Numbered from the stretch's first letter, positions 1 through 7,967 are shown. The stretch: DNA of 15,808 nucleotides from Dehalococcoidia bacterium UBA6808 (GCA_002452695.1 DKFA01000116.1:1-15808), one strand, 5' to 3'. A program made the numbers and translations. Notes: generated by a model not told the origin, from the letters alone.

Positions 1-814
1 CCTTGCCTGTTACAGGGTCGACGATCTCGACTATGACATCTGTATTGACGTGCATGCCGGCATTCTTCTCACAGGATGATGCTATATTGCCGATATCGGC
101 GGTGGCGTAGGTATCTCCGCCCATGCAGAAAATGCCGTACTTTTCCGAAAACATTTTCCTCAGTTCATCGCCGCCCATTTCACCGGAGACCATGGCGAAT
201 TTGAGGTTGAAGTCCTTCTTGAAATCGTAGCCCATCTCCTCGGCCTTCTTGATGATGGTTGCCAGGAAGGAAGGCGTTCCAACGAAACCGCTAACCTTGA
301 GATCACGCATTACTTTAACCTGGAGTTCGGTGTTGCCGGTGCCTGCGGGGAAGACCGTGAAACCCATGTTACGCAGCATATTATCGACCAGCAGGCCGGC
401 CGGGGTGATATGGTAGGACCAGGTGTTCATAACGATCTGTCCTTTACCCTGGTCGGGATTGGCGCCGGTTTTGATAATGCGCTGCGGGTCGTAGATGGGG
501 CCGGGGGACTGGTAAACGTGGTCGACCTCGCTGAGTGGAACGGCCAGGTAGCCGCCGAAGGGCGGATTTTCAGCCTGCAGGTGGATCAAGTCATCTTTGT
601 GCAGCACCGGTACCTTTTGCAGGTCGGCTGCGGTCTTGATATCATCTGGTTTGACCCCTGCCTTATCCAGGCGGGATTTAAAACCGGGAGCGTTTTCATA
701 TGCATATTTGATCAGCGTCTGGAGTTTATCGTTCATCCGTTTTTCCCGTTCGGGGACAGGCAGCTTTTCAAGCTCGTTATCATGTGGAAACAGGTCATGT
801 TTCATTTGCGCCAT
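1..814 (-). CDS. Phenylacetate-CoA ligase (PaaK)-family protein, 3' part beyond window
   Basis: The frame is open from an ATG at 814 to the left edge (271 codons; the family is about 430), so the C-terminal part is missing from the window. The start is supported by AGGAGG seven bases upstream. Typical PaaK features are the N-terminal pattern around KYAYENAPGFKSRL (36-49), a GNTELQ stretch followed by GTPSFL, and a Gly/Ser-Gly-Glu turn (MVSGE) before the acceptor region. PaaK enzymes adenylate aromatic acids and transfer them to CoA. The expected Ser/Thr/Gly-rich ATP loop (SSGTTGKP in PaaK) is not present; residues 101-110 read YQSPGPIYDP in its place. The protein may therefore be a divergent ligase or a non-adenylating relative. 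It is the last visible gene of the liv-type operon, 101 bases after the livF-like gene, and may also have its own promoter. Family assignment is firm; activity is uncertain. Confidence 0.85.
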   Translation of the reverse strand, partial: MAQMKHDLFPHDNELEKLPVPEREKRMNDKLQTLIKYAYENAPGFKSRLDKAGVKPDDIKTAADLQKVPVLHKDDLIHLQAENPPFGGYLAVPLSEVDHVYQSPGPIYDPQRIIKTGANPDQGKGQIVMNTWSYHITPAGLLVDNMLRNMGFTVFPAGTGNTELQVKVMRDLKVSGFVGTPSFLATIIKKAEEMGYDFKKDFNLKFAMVSGEMGGDELRKMFSEKYGIFCMGGDTYATADIGNIASSCEKNAGMHVNTDVIVEIVDPVTGK

Positions 815-839
815 GGTAGGGCCTCCTGTTTTTTAAATA

Positions 840-868
840 ATTATATATTGGTATATACGAATTGGGAA
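840..868 (-). promoter_or_regulatory. Candidate internal promoter for the PaaK-like gene
   Basis: Read on the minus strand there is a perfect -10 box TATAAT (845-840), a 17-base spacer, and a weak -35 box TTCCCA (868-863, four of six consensus bases). The predicted start is about 20 bases before the PaaK-like start codon. The surrounding gap between the livF-like and PaaK-like genes also holds a small 5-bp hairpin (CACGC 873-877 with GCGTG 886-890). The AT-rich context makes chance matches likely. Confidence 0.35.
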
Positions 869-915
869 TAGGCACGCGGTTAATTGCGTGACACTACACT
901 AGAGGATACTCCTTA

Positions 916-1713
916 TCATCCGAGCCATCTCTTACGTCTCTTGTAATGCTTCACCTCGCGGTAGCTTTTCTTGGCGCCCACTTGGCTCAGGCCCAGGTAA
1001 AACTCTCTAACATCCTCGTTATCACGCAGCCTGTCTGCTGCACCGTCTAGTACAACCCTGCCATTTTCCATAACATAACCGAATGCCGCAATAGAAAGTG
1101 CCACCCTGGCATTCTGCTCCACCACCAGCATGGATATCTTCTCGTCGCTATTGATTTTATTAATGATCTGGAATATCTGCTTGACTATCTGCGGTGCCAG
1201 TCCCAGGGATGGTTCATCCAACAGCATGACTCTGGGCCGTGCCATCAAGCTGCGTCCTATGACGACCATCTGCTGCTCTCCACCGGAGAGGTAGCCACTG
1301 ACGTTCTTGCGCAGCACTTTCAAATTGGGGAAATATTCCTCGTATATTTGGGCAAGTCTTTTCTTCACATCTGATGCATTCGGATTTAGGTAGGCCCCGA
1401 TCAAGAGGTTCTCTTCGACAGAGAGGTGCGGATAAAGGCGCCGTCCCTCGATTACTTGCGTGATGCCCATCTTGGCGATTTCCTCGGGATCCTTCCTGTC
1501 GATACGCTGGCCATTGTATTCTATGTTACCGTGAGTTACTTCGCCCAGTTCGGTCCTGAGCAGTCCCGATATGGCTTTGAGGACAGTGCTCTTGCCCGCA
1601 CCGTTGGCGCCAAGCAAACAGGCTATTTCCCCATCATTGAGCGTCAGTGAAACACCACGCAACACCAAAATAACGCTGCTATAGATGACTTCAATGTTAT
1701 TCAATTTGAGCAT
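916..1713 (-). CDS. livF: Branched-chain-type ABC transporter ATP-binding protein (LivF family)
   Basis: This is one of the two cytoplasmic ATPases of a HAAT/Liv ABC importer. Over 265 residues it shows Walker A GANGAGKST (35-43), a Q-loop Gln at 86, the ABC signature LSGGEQQ (142-148), Walker B VMLLDEP (162-168), and the SLGLAP continuation typical of LivF. The H-loop position of the family reads VVEQNA. The ATG at 1713 has GGAGG seven bases upstream. The C-terminus carries an unusual basic tail (HYKRRKRWLG) beyond the usual LivF end. The gene follows the livK-like gene after a 68-base gap that contains a stable hairpin. The substrate cannot be deduced from the ATPase; the neighbouring CoA ligases argue for an organic acid. 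Confidence 0.93.
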   Translation of the reverse strand: MLKLNNIEVIYSSVILVLRGVSLTLNDGEIACLLGANGAGKSTVLKAISGLLRTELGEVTHGNIEYNGQRIDRKDPEEIAKMGITQVIEGRRLYPHLSVEENLLIGAYLNPNASDVKKRLAQIYEEYFPNLKVLRKNVSGYLSGGEQQMVVIGRSLMARPRVMLLDEPSLGLAPQIVKQIFQIINKINSDEKISMLVVEQNARVALSIAAFGYVMENGRVVLDGAADRLRDNEDVREFYLGLSQVGAKKSYREVKHYKRRKRWLG

Positions 1714-1735
1714 ATGCTGTCCTCCCGGTTTTATC

Positions 1736-1761
1736 GGGGACGGGTGTCAATGACCCGCCCC
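1736..1761 (-). repeat. Intercistronic hairpin between livK-like and livF-like genes
   Basis: The arms GGGG-A-CGGGT (1736-1745) and ACCCG-CCCC (1753-1761) pair over nine base pairs with one bulged A and a 7-base loop. No U-tract follows on the minus strand, so it does not look like a standard intrinsic terminator. A second GGGG at 1770-1773 could pair with the same C-run, giving an alternative fold. Such a stem at the 3' end of a binding-protein gene may protect its mRNA from 3' decay; that role is inference. Confidence 0.5.
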
Positions 1762-1781
1762 CTATATATGGGGTTTAACCT

Positions 1782-3041
1782 CTATTTAGCTGGCACATCC
1801 TTGCCACCAGGCAGCAGGTCTGGCACCCTGGCAGTGTCGAGTATTATTAGTTTTTCATCTTTGACCTGCCCAATAAACACCGTGTCCTGACCATAACGCT
1901 TGGTTTCAGAAAATGAAATGGGAGCACCCGCACCCCAGGGATCGAAGTTCCTCATCTGGATGAGAGCATTATAGACGGCCTGGCCGTCTACGTTCTTGGC
2001 GCCCACCTTCTCAACCGCCGCCTTGATGGCACCCATACCTATAACGACACGCTCTAAAGGATTAGCAAAACCATACTTGGCAGCAGGAGTCAGTTTGACG
2101 CCACTTTTGTCCCAAACTTCCTGTATAAGAGGCGCTTTTTCCGGCCACATTTCCGGAAGGATATCAGTCGACGTGATCGTGCACCCATTGGCCAGTGGTC
2201 CGACATAATCTACCAGTTCCGCAAGGTTAACAGCATATACACCACCCCAAGTGAATGTCCCGATCATACCGAGTTTGTTGGCATCCTTGAGCACTACTGC
2301 CAGGGCTGAGGGATACATCGCACCGAAGCAGACATCTGCCTTGGCTTCCCTTATCCTGAGCAGTTGAGGTGTGGTATCGGCCGGAACTGCAGGGATGAAC
2401 TCCTGGCCCACAATTTCAAAGCCCTGGGCTTTAATATATGCCAAGCTCTCATCCGTAATCCAGGCACGCCCGTAAGGAATATCCCAGGTAAGAGCAGCAA
2501 ATCGGGGCGCCCTGTTCTCCTTCCATTGTGTCTTGAACCAGTTTACAAAGGCGCCGGCCTCACAAGGATAGGGAGAGCCGTAGTAGAACACCCATCCCGG
2601 CGGGATAACTATCTCATTGCTACAGCCGCCTTCGACGATTGGTATCTTATCGACTTCGACCGTTTTCTTGAGGGCTATGCCGATGGCCGTGTTGTGATCG
2701 ATAATCACGGCCGGCCTGGGTGAAGCTGCCAGCAGCTTTTTATATGCAGTCATGGCCTTGGCCGGGTCGGTGGCAGCATCGACCCATTCGTATTTCAGTG
2801 TGACGCCGGGGATATAGTTCTTTTCGTTGGCCAGTTTTACTGCCCCGCCATTGGCTTCAACGTAGAACGATTGCGTAGCCGCATAGGCGCCAGTAAGGTT
2901 GGGAAGATCTCCAATGGTTATTACTACGTTTTCCGCCGGTTGCGATGTAGTCGTTGTAGTTGCAGCCGGAGCGCAGGCCAGTGACGCAATCAACCCTCCA
3001 ACAACGGCCAGTAGCAACAATCCGAACAAATTCCTTTTCAT
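1782..3041 (-). CDS. livK: Branched-chain-type ABC transporter substrate-binding lipoprotein (LivK family)
   Basis: This is the extracytoplasmic, type 1 periplasmic-binding-fold receptor of the Liv-type importer (419 residues). The N-terminus MKRN plus a hydrophobic stretch to a SLAC lipobox-like site (Cys23) predicts a lipid-anchored protein, followed by a Thr-rich linker (TTTTTSQPAE). The mature part begins VVITIGDLPNLTGAYA, the usual start of the Peripla_BP_6 fold. The protein is somewhat longer than E. coli LivK (about 370). The ATG at 3041 has AAGGAG eight bases upstream. It lies between livM and livF, and its start is preceded by a 19-codon mini-ORF. The ligand is unknown. The acyl-CoA ligases in the operon suggest an aromatic or fatty acid; this is inference from context. 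Confidence 0.92.
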   Translation of the reverse strand: MKRNLFGLLLLAVVGGLIASLACAPAATTTTTSQPAENVVITIGDLPNLTGAYAATQSFYVEANGGAVKLANEKNYIPGVTLKYEWVDAATDPAKAMTAYKKLLAASPRPAVIIDHNTAIGIALKKTVEVDKIPIVEGGCSNEIVIPPGWVFYYGSPYPCEAGAFVNWFKTQWKENRAPRFAALTWDIPYGRAWITDESLAYIKAQGFEIVGQEFIPAVPADTTPQLLRIREAKADVCFGAMYPSALAVVLKDANKLGMIGTFTWGGVYAVNLAELVDYVGPLANGCTITSTDILPEMWPEKAPLIQEVWDKSGVKLTPAAKYGFANPLERVVIGMGAIKAAVEKVGAKNVDGQAVYNALIQMRNFDPWGAGAPISFSETKRYGQDTVFIGQVKDEKLIILDTARVPDLLPGGKDVPAK

Positions 3042-3069
3042 TTCATCATCTCCTTATTATACTTAATGC

Positions 3070-3129
3070 TTACCTTGCAATCCGCCATGTGCAACATATT
3101 CCGCAATGTGTCGTCGCGAAATCCTTCAT
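3070..3129 (-). CDS. Possible 19-residue leader peptide before livK, with perfect Shine-Dalgarno
   Basis: An ATG at 3129 is preceded by AAGGAGGTGATC, a 12-base perfect complement to the canonical bacterial 16S rRNA 3' end, with seven bases between GGAGG and the start. The frame encodes MKDFATTHCGICCTWRIAR and stops 28 bases before the livK-like start, which has its own AAGGAG. It sits in the otherwise non-coding 108-base gap between the livM-like and livK-like genes. The ribosome site is stronger than that of any neighbouring gene. It could be a real small protein with a CGICC cluster, a translation-coupling leader that boosts the abundant binding protein, or a standby site with a fortuitous frame. 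Nothing in the peptide matches a family I recognise. Confidence 0.45.
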   Translation of the reverse strand: MKDFATTHCGICCTWRIAR

Positions 3130-3149
3130 CCGATCACCTCCTTAATAAA

Positions 3150-4208
3150 TTAATATGGGAATGGCCAGATGCGCATCGACGAAAGCGCTATCTGCCACCT
3201 GTGCCAAAGGCCCCTGGGTTCGAAGATTAGAAAAATGATAATTATCACACCGAAAGTGAACTGCATCAGGCCTGACACGGCTCCTGCCGAGAAGATGGGG
3301 ACAACCTCGCCCAGTAGCGGGCCACCCCACATAACGATCTGGCTAAGCAGCTTGAGAAAGACCACGCCGAAGATGGTGCCGACGATGCTGCCCGCGCCGC
3401 CCACAATCAGGTACCCGATGTACCAGATGGAATCCAGCATCGGGAAGTATTCGACAGTGATCATTTTATAATAGCCCGCCATCAGGGCTCCAGCCACCCC
3501 TGCATAAAACGCACAGATAAAGAAAGCCATGACCTTGTAGCGAAAAACATTAATGCCCAGAAAGGGCGCGGCCAGGTCATTGTCCCTGACTGCAATAATG
3601 GCCCGGCCGAATCTTGTACGCACCAGGTTCTTGGCCGCATAGGTAAGCAGCACTGTCAGGCCAATGATCAGGAAATAATAGTGTTGCTCGGTGTTGAATA
3701 TGAAATCGCCAAAGCGGGGAGGATCGGCTGCCAAGCCTTCAACTCCGCCGGTGACATTGCCGCCATGTGTGATGAGCCACATAATGATCATATGTGCCGC
3801 CAATGTGGTTACAGCTATATAAAAGCCCTTGACACGCAGTGAAGGTAAAGCAAACAGCGTACCGACCAGGCCCGTAATAATGGCTGCCAAGGGCAGAGCC
3901 AGCCAGAACGACAGATGCAGGTGGGTTGTCATGATTGCACACATATAGGCCCCTACAGCGATAAAACCAGCCTGTCCTAAGTTGATCTGCCCTGCATAGC
4001 CGGTCAGAATGTTCAACCCGATAGCAGCAATAATGGTTATTCCAATGATGTTGAAAACACTGAGTATGTACGGGCTGCTCACCAATGGGACGATGATTAA
4101 AAGACACACTAAGAAAAGTGCCATCACCACTTGTTGAAATCCTGTATGACAGATAGCAATGTCCTGGGCATAGCTAGTTTCAAAGTTACCGCTCGGTCTT
4201 TTGCTCAT
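3150..4208 (-). CDS. livM: Branched-chain-type ABC transporter permease (LivM family)
   Basis: This is the second membrane permease of the importer, 352 residues. It is mostly hydrophobic segments, with the LivM-typical region LNILTGYAGQINLGQAGF near residues 64-81 and the cytoplasmic coupling stretch GRAIIAVRDNDLAAPFLGIN, which contacts the ATPases in this family. The N-terminus has a soluble extension of about 25 residues before the first membrane segment. The ATG at 4208 lies only five bases after the livH-like stop, with GAAAGGG upstream, which indicates translational coupling. The protein forms the heterodimeric channel with LivH. Confidence 0.93.
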   Translation of the reverse strand: MSKRPSGNFETSYAQDIAICHTGFQQVVMALFLVCLLIIVPLVSSPYILSVFNIIGITIIAAIGLNILTGYAGQINLGQAGFIAVGAYMCAIMTTHLHLSFWLALPLAAIITGLVGTLFALPSLRVKGFYIAVTTLAAHMIIMWLITHGGNVTGGVEGLAADPPRFGDFIFNTEQHYYFLIIGLTVLLTYAAKNLVRTRFGRAIIAVRDNDLAAPFLGINVFRYKVMAFFICAFYAGVAGALMAGYYKMITVEYFPMLDSIWYIGYLIVGGAGSIVGTIFGVVFLKLLSQIVMWGGPLLGEVVPIFSAGAVSGLMQFTFGVIIIIFLIFEPRGLWHRWQIALSSMRIWPFPY

Positions 4209-4213
4209 ATTAT

Positions 4214-5095
4214 TTACACCCTTTCTATTTTCTCGTAACCAAACAGCCCGTAAGGCTTGAAGATAATCAAGGCGATCATAGCTATGTAAGGGAATACATC
4301 GGCGAAGCCGCCTCCTACCAGAGGGTCGATGAAGCCTGCACCTATCGTCTCAAAGATACCGATCAACAGCCCTCCTACTAGGGCTCCAACCACCGATTCC
4401 ATGCCGCCTATCATAACAGCCGGCAGGGCTTTCATGGCCAGGCCTGATACTGGCTCATAGTTTACGCCATGCATATTACCTATCAGCACACCCCCCAGGC
4501 TGCAGGTGATAATGGCGATGATCCACGCCAGCGTAAACATTTGCACTACCCGGATGCCATTACTACGTGCAAGTTGGTGGTCTTCTGCTGTACCGCGCAT
4601 GGCCAAGCCGAGCTTTGTACTCTGGAAAAAATACATGAAGGCCAGGAAGGCCAGTACGCACACCCCCAGAGTGATTAAGCTCTCATAAGAAATTACCGCA
4701 CCGGCCACGTTGAAAATTCCCGTGGGAATAATTTCGGGGTAGAAACGGGCCGGTCCGGGCCAGACTAGTGTCACGATACCACCGAAGACCTGCATCAGCG
4801 CTAGCGTGACCATGAGCGAGGCCAAAAGAGGCTGCCCGATCAGCAGCCGTAGTATACCCACCTGAATGATCCATCCCAACACTATCGCTGACACCAGTAA
4901 AAATAAAGCAGCAGTCCAAAACGGCAACCGCAATTGGACCAAAAAAGCCCAAGCGAGGTAACACATAAACGCCACAATAGCGCCGTGGGAAAAATTAAAT
5001 ATGCTGGAACATTTATAAATGACTACTATGCCCAGCGCCATAAGTGCGTAGACCATACCAACCATCAGGCCCGTGATTGCAAGCTGTAATATCAT
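4214..5095 (-). CDS. livH: Branched-chain-type ABC transporter permease (LivH family)
   Basis: This is the first permease of the HAAT importer, 293 residues, close to the family norm of about 300. It has multiple hydrophobic helices, the N-terminal motif GMVYALMALGIVVIYK, then FNFSHGAI (the LivH 'N-FAHG' motif), and later the coupling region MRGTAEDHQLARSNGI. The GGMESVVGALVGGLLIG segment near the C-terminus is also typical. The ATG at 5095 has GAGGGA six bases upstream. It begins 18 bases after the stop of the acyl-CoA ligase gene and runs directly into the livM-like gene, so the ligase is embedded inside the transporter operon. Confidence 0.93.
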   Translation of the reverse strand: MILQLAITGLMVGMVYALMALGIVVIYKCSSIFNFSHGAIVAFMCYLAWAFLVQLRLPFWTAALFLLVSAIVLGWIIQVGILRLLIGQPLLASLMVTLALMQVFGGIVTLVWPGPARFYPEIIPTGIFNVAGAVISYESLITLGVCVLAFLAFMYFFQSTKLGLAMRGTAEDHQLARSNGIRVVQMFTLAWIIAIITCSLGGVLIGNMHGVNYEPVSGLAMKALPAVMIGGMESVVGALVGGLLIGIFETIGAGFIDPLVGGGFADVFPYIAMIALIIFKPYGLFGYEKIERV

Positions 5096-5113
5096 AGCAA
5101 TTCCCTCACAATT

Positions 5114-7060
5114 CTAAACATCTTTCGTGCTGCGAATATTGATGGAAGTTGTCACCATGCCTTTTCTACCGTCACGGTATTTAACTTCCGCCTCCACAGT
5201 AATGGACTCCATACCAGTATAGGCCGCATTGATAAGCTGGTGGTAATGTTCTGCCATGAAATTACGGCGGAGCTTCCTGGTTCTGGTCAACTCTCCTTCA
5301 TCTGCATCAAATTCCTTGTGCAGCAGGCAATAGCGTACGATGCGCGAATTCTTGGGAGACAGCCTGTTGACACGGTCGACATCTTTCTGGATAAGATCAT
5401 ATACCTCTTTTTTCTGTGAAAGGTCTGTATATGTTGTGAAAGCCAGCCTGTTCTTCTCAGCCCATTTGCTGACGTTGTCAAAATCAATATTGATGATGCA
5501 GAAGATGAAATCCCTCTCTTCTCCGGCTACGGCCATGGCGTCCTTAATGAAGGGGCTGAATTTCAGCTTGTTCTCGATATAGGTAGGCGAATATTTATCG
5601 CCTGTGCGCAGTTTGAGCATGTCCTTAACACGGTCTAAAATAACCAAGTGCCCGTCATCATCTATAAAACCTGCATCGCCCGTGCGGATCCATTTTTCGT
5701 TCACGATGGTTTTAGTCGTTTCCTCAGGCATCTTGTAATAGCCTTTAAAAATCCAGTCGTTGGTTACAAGTATTTCACCATCGTCGCTGATCCTGACTGT
5801 CGTGCCTGGGCACGGAGGACCTACCGTGCCTATCTTGACCTCGTTGCCATGTGTGGCCACAACCTGGCATTCGGTGAGGCCGTACGACTCTTTGATATTG
5901 ACGCCTATAGCCCTGTACCAGCGGAAGATATCCGGGCCCAGCGTTGAGCCGCCGGTTATGCCTATCCGCGCATTAGCCAAGCCGATATAATCTCTGATGC
6001 CGATGAAGCATATTGCATTGGCTATCCAATTGGCCAGCCGCCAGTACCATGTCGGTTCCCTGTGCAAATCGAAATGGTAATGGGACATAGTATATCCGAC
6101 CTTCAGACAGATATTGTAGATCCAGTGCCTTAACCAGCCTGCGTCGTTGATTTTGACCAGCACCATGGAGAAAATTCCTTCCCACTGGCGCGGCCCGAAC
6201 AGCAGGTACTGCGGACCGATCTCTCTGATATTTTCCATCACTGTCTCAGGCTCTTCCGGGAAATTGATCTTGACATGGGAGACCAGCCATGATCCAAGGC
6301 CCATCAGTTGCTCGGCAATCCAAGCTGGAGGCACGAAAGAGAGGTACTCATCACCCTCGTAATTAGGGTTGACCATAGCCGACTGCAAGCAGGCATTGAT
6401 CAGAAAATCGTAGCCAATTTGTGCTCCCTTGGGCAGCGCGCCGGTTGTCCCCGAGGTATAGCATAGTACACCTAAATCGCTGCCCTTGCCTTTTTCGATC
6501 TCTTGCTCAAAGAAACCGGGGTGTGATTTTTCGTATTCCCTTCCCAATTGCTGCACGTCGTTAAAAAACATCAGGTAGCCGTCGCTCTTATAACCCCACA
6601 TGCCCTTGGTGTCCCAGTAAATCACTTTCTTAATGCCCGGCAGTTTCTCCCGGCTTTCGAGGAATTTATCGCATTGCTCCTGGTCCTTGGCTACGGCAAA
6701 GACGGTGTCGGAATGCCCGGTTATATACTGAATCTCACTGGGAATGGCATCTATGTACAAACCGACCACGATTCCGCCCATGGACTGCACAGCAATGGCA
6801 GCCCAGAACCATTCAGGATCGTTGTCACCAATGATACAGACTTTGTCACCTCTTTCCAGTCCGATGCTCTTCAGACCCAAGGCAAAATACTTGACGCCTT
6901 TGTAGCAATCATCCCAAGTATATTCATTCCAGATACCGTAGTTCTTTTTACGCATGGAAACCATGCCCGCATATTTACGATAGTTTTGCAGGAGGATCTT
7001 GGGATAAGTGTCGGCCAGGCCCGTGTAATCAATTTTACTTTTCGATCTTTTATTCATCAT
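5114..7060 (-). CDS. Long-chain acyl-CoA synthetase-like AMP-forming ligase
   Basis: This protein is predicted to adenylate a carboxylic acid with ATP and transfer it to CoA. Using the ATG at 7060 it has 648 residues, in the range of long-type fatty acyl-CoA synthetases. Visible motifs are the ATP loop YTSGTTGALPKG (201-212), A5 YGLTEC (393-398), A7 TGD (460-462), A8 DRVKDMLKLRTGDKYSP (476-492), and a C-terminal ELTRTRKLRRNF with a Lys in the catalytic A10 position. All core catalytic motifs look intact. Tandem ATGs at 7060 and 7057 follow AGGA; the second has the better spacing. An upstream TTG at 7093 would overlap the livG-like gene and is less likely. The gene sits between the livG-like and livH-like genes. 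Chain length or aromatic preference cannot be read from the sequence. Confidence 0.9.
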   Translation of the reverse strand: MMNKRSKSKIDYTGLADTYPKILLQNYRKYAGMVSMRKKNYGIWNEYTWDDCYKGVKYFALGLKSIGLERGDKVCIIGDNDPEWFWAAIAVQSMGGIVVGLYIDAIPSEIQYITGHSDTVFAVAKDQEQCDKFLESREKLPGIKKVIYWDTKGMWGYKSDGYLMFFNDVQQLGREYEKSHPGFFEQEIEKGKGSDLGVLCYTSGTTGALPKGAQIGYDFLINACLQSAMVNPNYEGDEYLSFVPPAWIAEQLMGLGSWLVSHVKINFPEEPETVMENIREIGPQYLLFGPRQWEGIFSMVLVKINDAGWLRHWIYNICLKVGYTMSHYHFDLHREPTWYWRLANWIANAICFIGIRDYIGLANARIGITGGSTLGPDIFRWYRAIGVNIKESYGLTECQVVATHGNEVKIGTVGPPCPGTTVRISDDGEILVTNDWIFKGYYKMPEETTKTIVNEKWIRTGDAGFIDDDGHLVILDRVKDMLKLRTGDKYSPTYIENKLKFSPFIKDAMAVAGEERDFIFCIINIDFDNVSKWAEKNRLAFTTYTDLSQKKEVYDLIQKDVDRVNRLSPKNSRIVRYCLLHKEFDADEGELTRTRKLRRNFMAEHYHQLINAAYTGMESITVEAEVKYRDGRKGMVTTSINIRSTKDV

Positions 7061-7073
7061 CTTATCCTGCAAT

Positions 7074-7853
7074 TTAATCTTCAGCCACGCCAAGGTAAGC
7101 TTCTATAACTTTGGGATTGGCCTTGACCTCAGCCGGCGACCCTTCACCGATTTTGACCCCGAAATCGAGCACCACCACCTTATCGGCAATATCCATGACC
7201 AGTTCCATGTCATGTTCGACCAGGAGCATGGTCGTGCCATGCTCCTCGGAAATATCCAGGATGAACCGCGCCATATCCTCTTTCTCTTCCACATTCATAC
7301 CAGCCATCGGTTCATCCAGCAGTAATAGAGTCGGTTCCATGGCCAGGGCCCTTCCCAGGTCCACCCTCTTTCTCAGCCCGTATGGCAGGATGCCAACTGG
7401 CTGATGTCTGATAGGCTCGATCTCAAGAAAATCGATGATCTCCTCAACCTTGCGTCGCTGTTCGATCTCCTGATTCCTAGCTTTGCCAAAGAACAGCGCA
7501 TCGAAGATCAGATTTCTCTGCATATACATATGGCGGGCAGCCATGAGGTTATCGAGTGTACTGAGGCCTGTATAAAGTTGAATTCCCTGAAAGACCCTGC
7601 CGATCTTCATTTCGGCAATCTTATACGTGGGCAACCCCGTAATGAGTTTGTTTTCGAAGTAAACCTTGCCTTGCGTGGGATGGTAGAAATTGCAGATGCA
7701 GTTTAGCAGGGATGTTTTGCCCGCACCGTTGGGCCCGATTAGGGCTACGATATCCCCCGCCTGCACATTGAAACTCACATCATTGACGGCTATCAGGTCA
7801 CCGAATTGTACGGTAACACCATCGACTTTCAACTTGACCGGTCTTTCGCTCAT
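7074..7853 (-). CDS. livG: Branched-chain-type ABC transporter ATP-binding protein (LivG family)
   Basis: This is the first gene of the operon and the second ATPase of the Liv-type importer, 259 residues. Walker A is GPNGAGKT (40-47). The Q-loop lies in GRVFQGIQLYTGLSTLDNL. The ABC signature is the LivG-type variant LPYGLRKRVDLGRAL instead of LSGGQ. Walker B is LLLLDEPMAGMN, followed by the switch His in LLVEHDM. The C-terminal extension VLDFGVKIGEGSPAEV...NPKVIEAYLG is diagnostic of the family. The ATG at 7853 has GAGG eight bases upstream. Only 13 bases separate its stop from the ligase start, which supports co-transcription. Confidence 0.94.
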   Translation of the reverse strand: MSERPVKLKVDGVTVQFGDLIAVNDVSFNVQAGDIVALIGPNGAGKTSLLNCICNFYHPTQGKVYFENKLITGLPTYKIAEMKIGRVFQGIQLYTGLSTLDNLMAARHMYMQRNLIFDALFFGKARNQEIEQRRKVEEIIDFLEIEPIRHQPVGILPYGLRKRVDLGRALAMEPTLLLLDEPMAGMNVEEKEDMARFILDISEEHGTTMLLVEHDMELVMDIADKVVVLDFGVKIGEGSPAEVKANPKVIEAYLGVAED

Positions 7854-7937
7854 AATCCAACCTCTGCTTGCTTATTAATTGAATGCCACCGTGAGTTGCT
7901 TGTTTACTATATAGTTAAATTTTCATTGTGTAAGTTC

Positions 7938-7967
7938 ATATTACTCAATATAATTTATTGATGTCAG
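7938..7967 (-). promoter_or_regulatory. Candidate promoter of the liv/acyl-CoA ligase operon
   Basis: On the minus strand, -35 CTGACA (7967-7962) is followed by an 18-base spacer and a weak -10 TAATAT (7943-7938). The leader to the livG-like start would be about 80 bases. This 198-base gap (7854-8051) separates the operon from the upstream carboxyltransferase gene on the same strand. It also contains a short palindrome ACTATATAGT inside the leader at about 7906-7915. The gap is very AT-rich, so chance matches are likely. Confidence 0.35.

Noticed and set aside
410..871. Plus-strand 153-codon frame
   Set aside because: It lies antisense to the PaaK-like gene, whose frame has clear family motifs and a good ribosome site; the plus-strand product resembles nothing.
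873..890. CACGC/GCGTG hairpin after livF as a terminator
   Set aside because: The stem is only five base pairs and no U-run follows on the minus strand.
7061..7093. TTG start for the acyl-CoA ligase at 7093
   Set aside because: It would overlap the livG-like gene by 20 bases without a ribosome site, whereas the ATG pair at 7060/7057 follows AGGA.
6548..7108. Plus-strand frame of 186 codons
   Set aside because: It is antisense to the acyl-CoA ligase, which has all adenylation motifs in its own frame.
7906..7915. ACTATATAGT palindrome as a second TetR operator upstream of livG
   Set aside because: The core differs from the GTTAGTATACTAAC site and short AT palindromes are common in this AT-rich gap.
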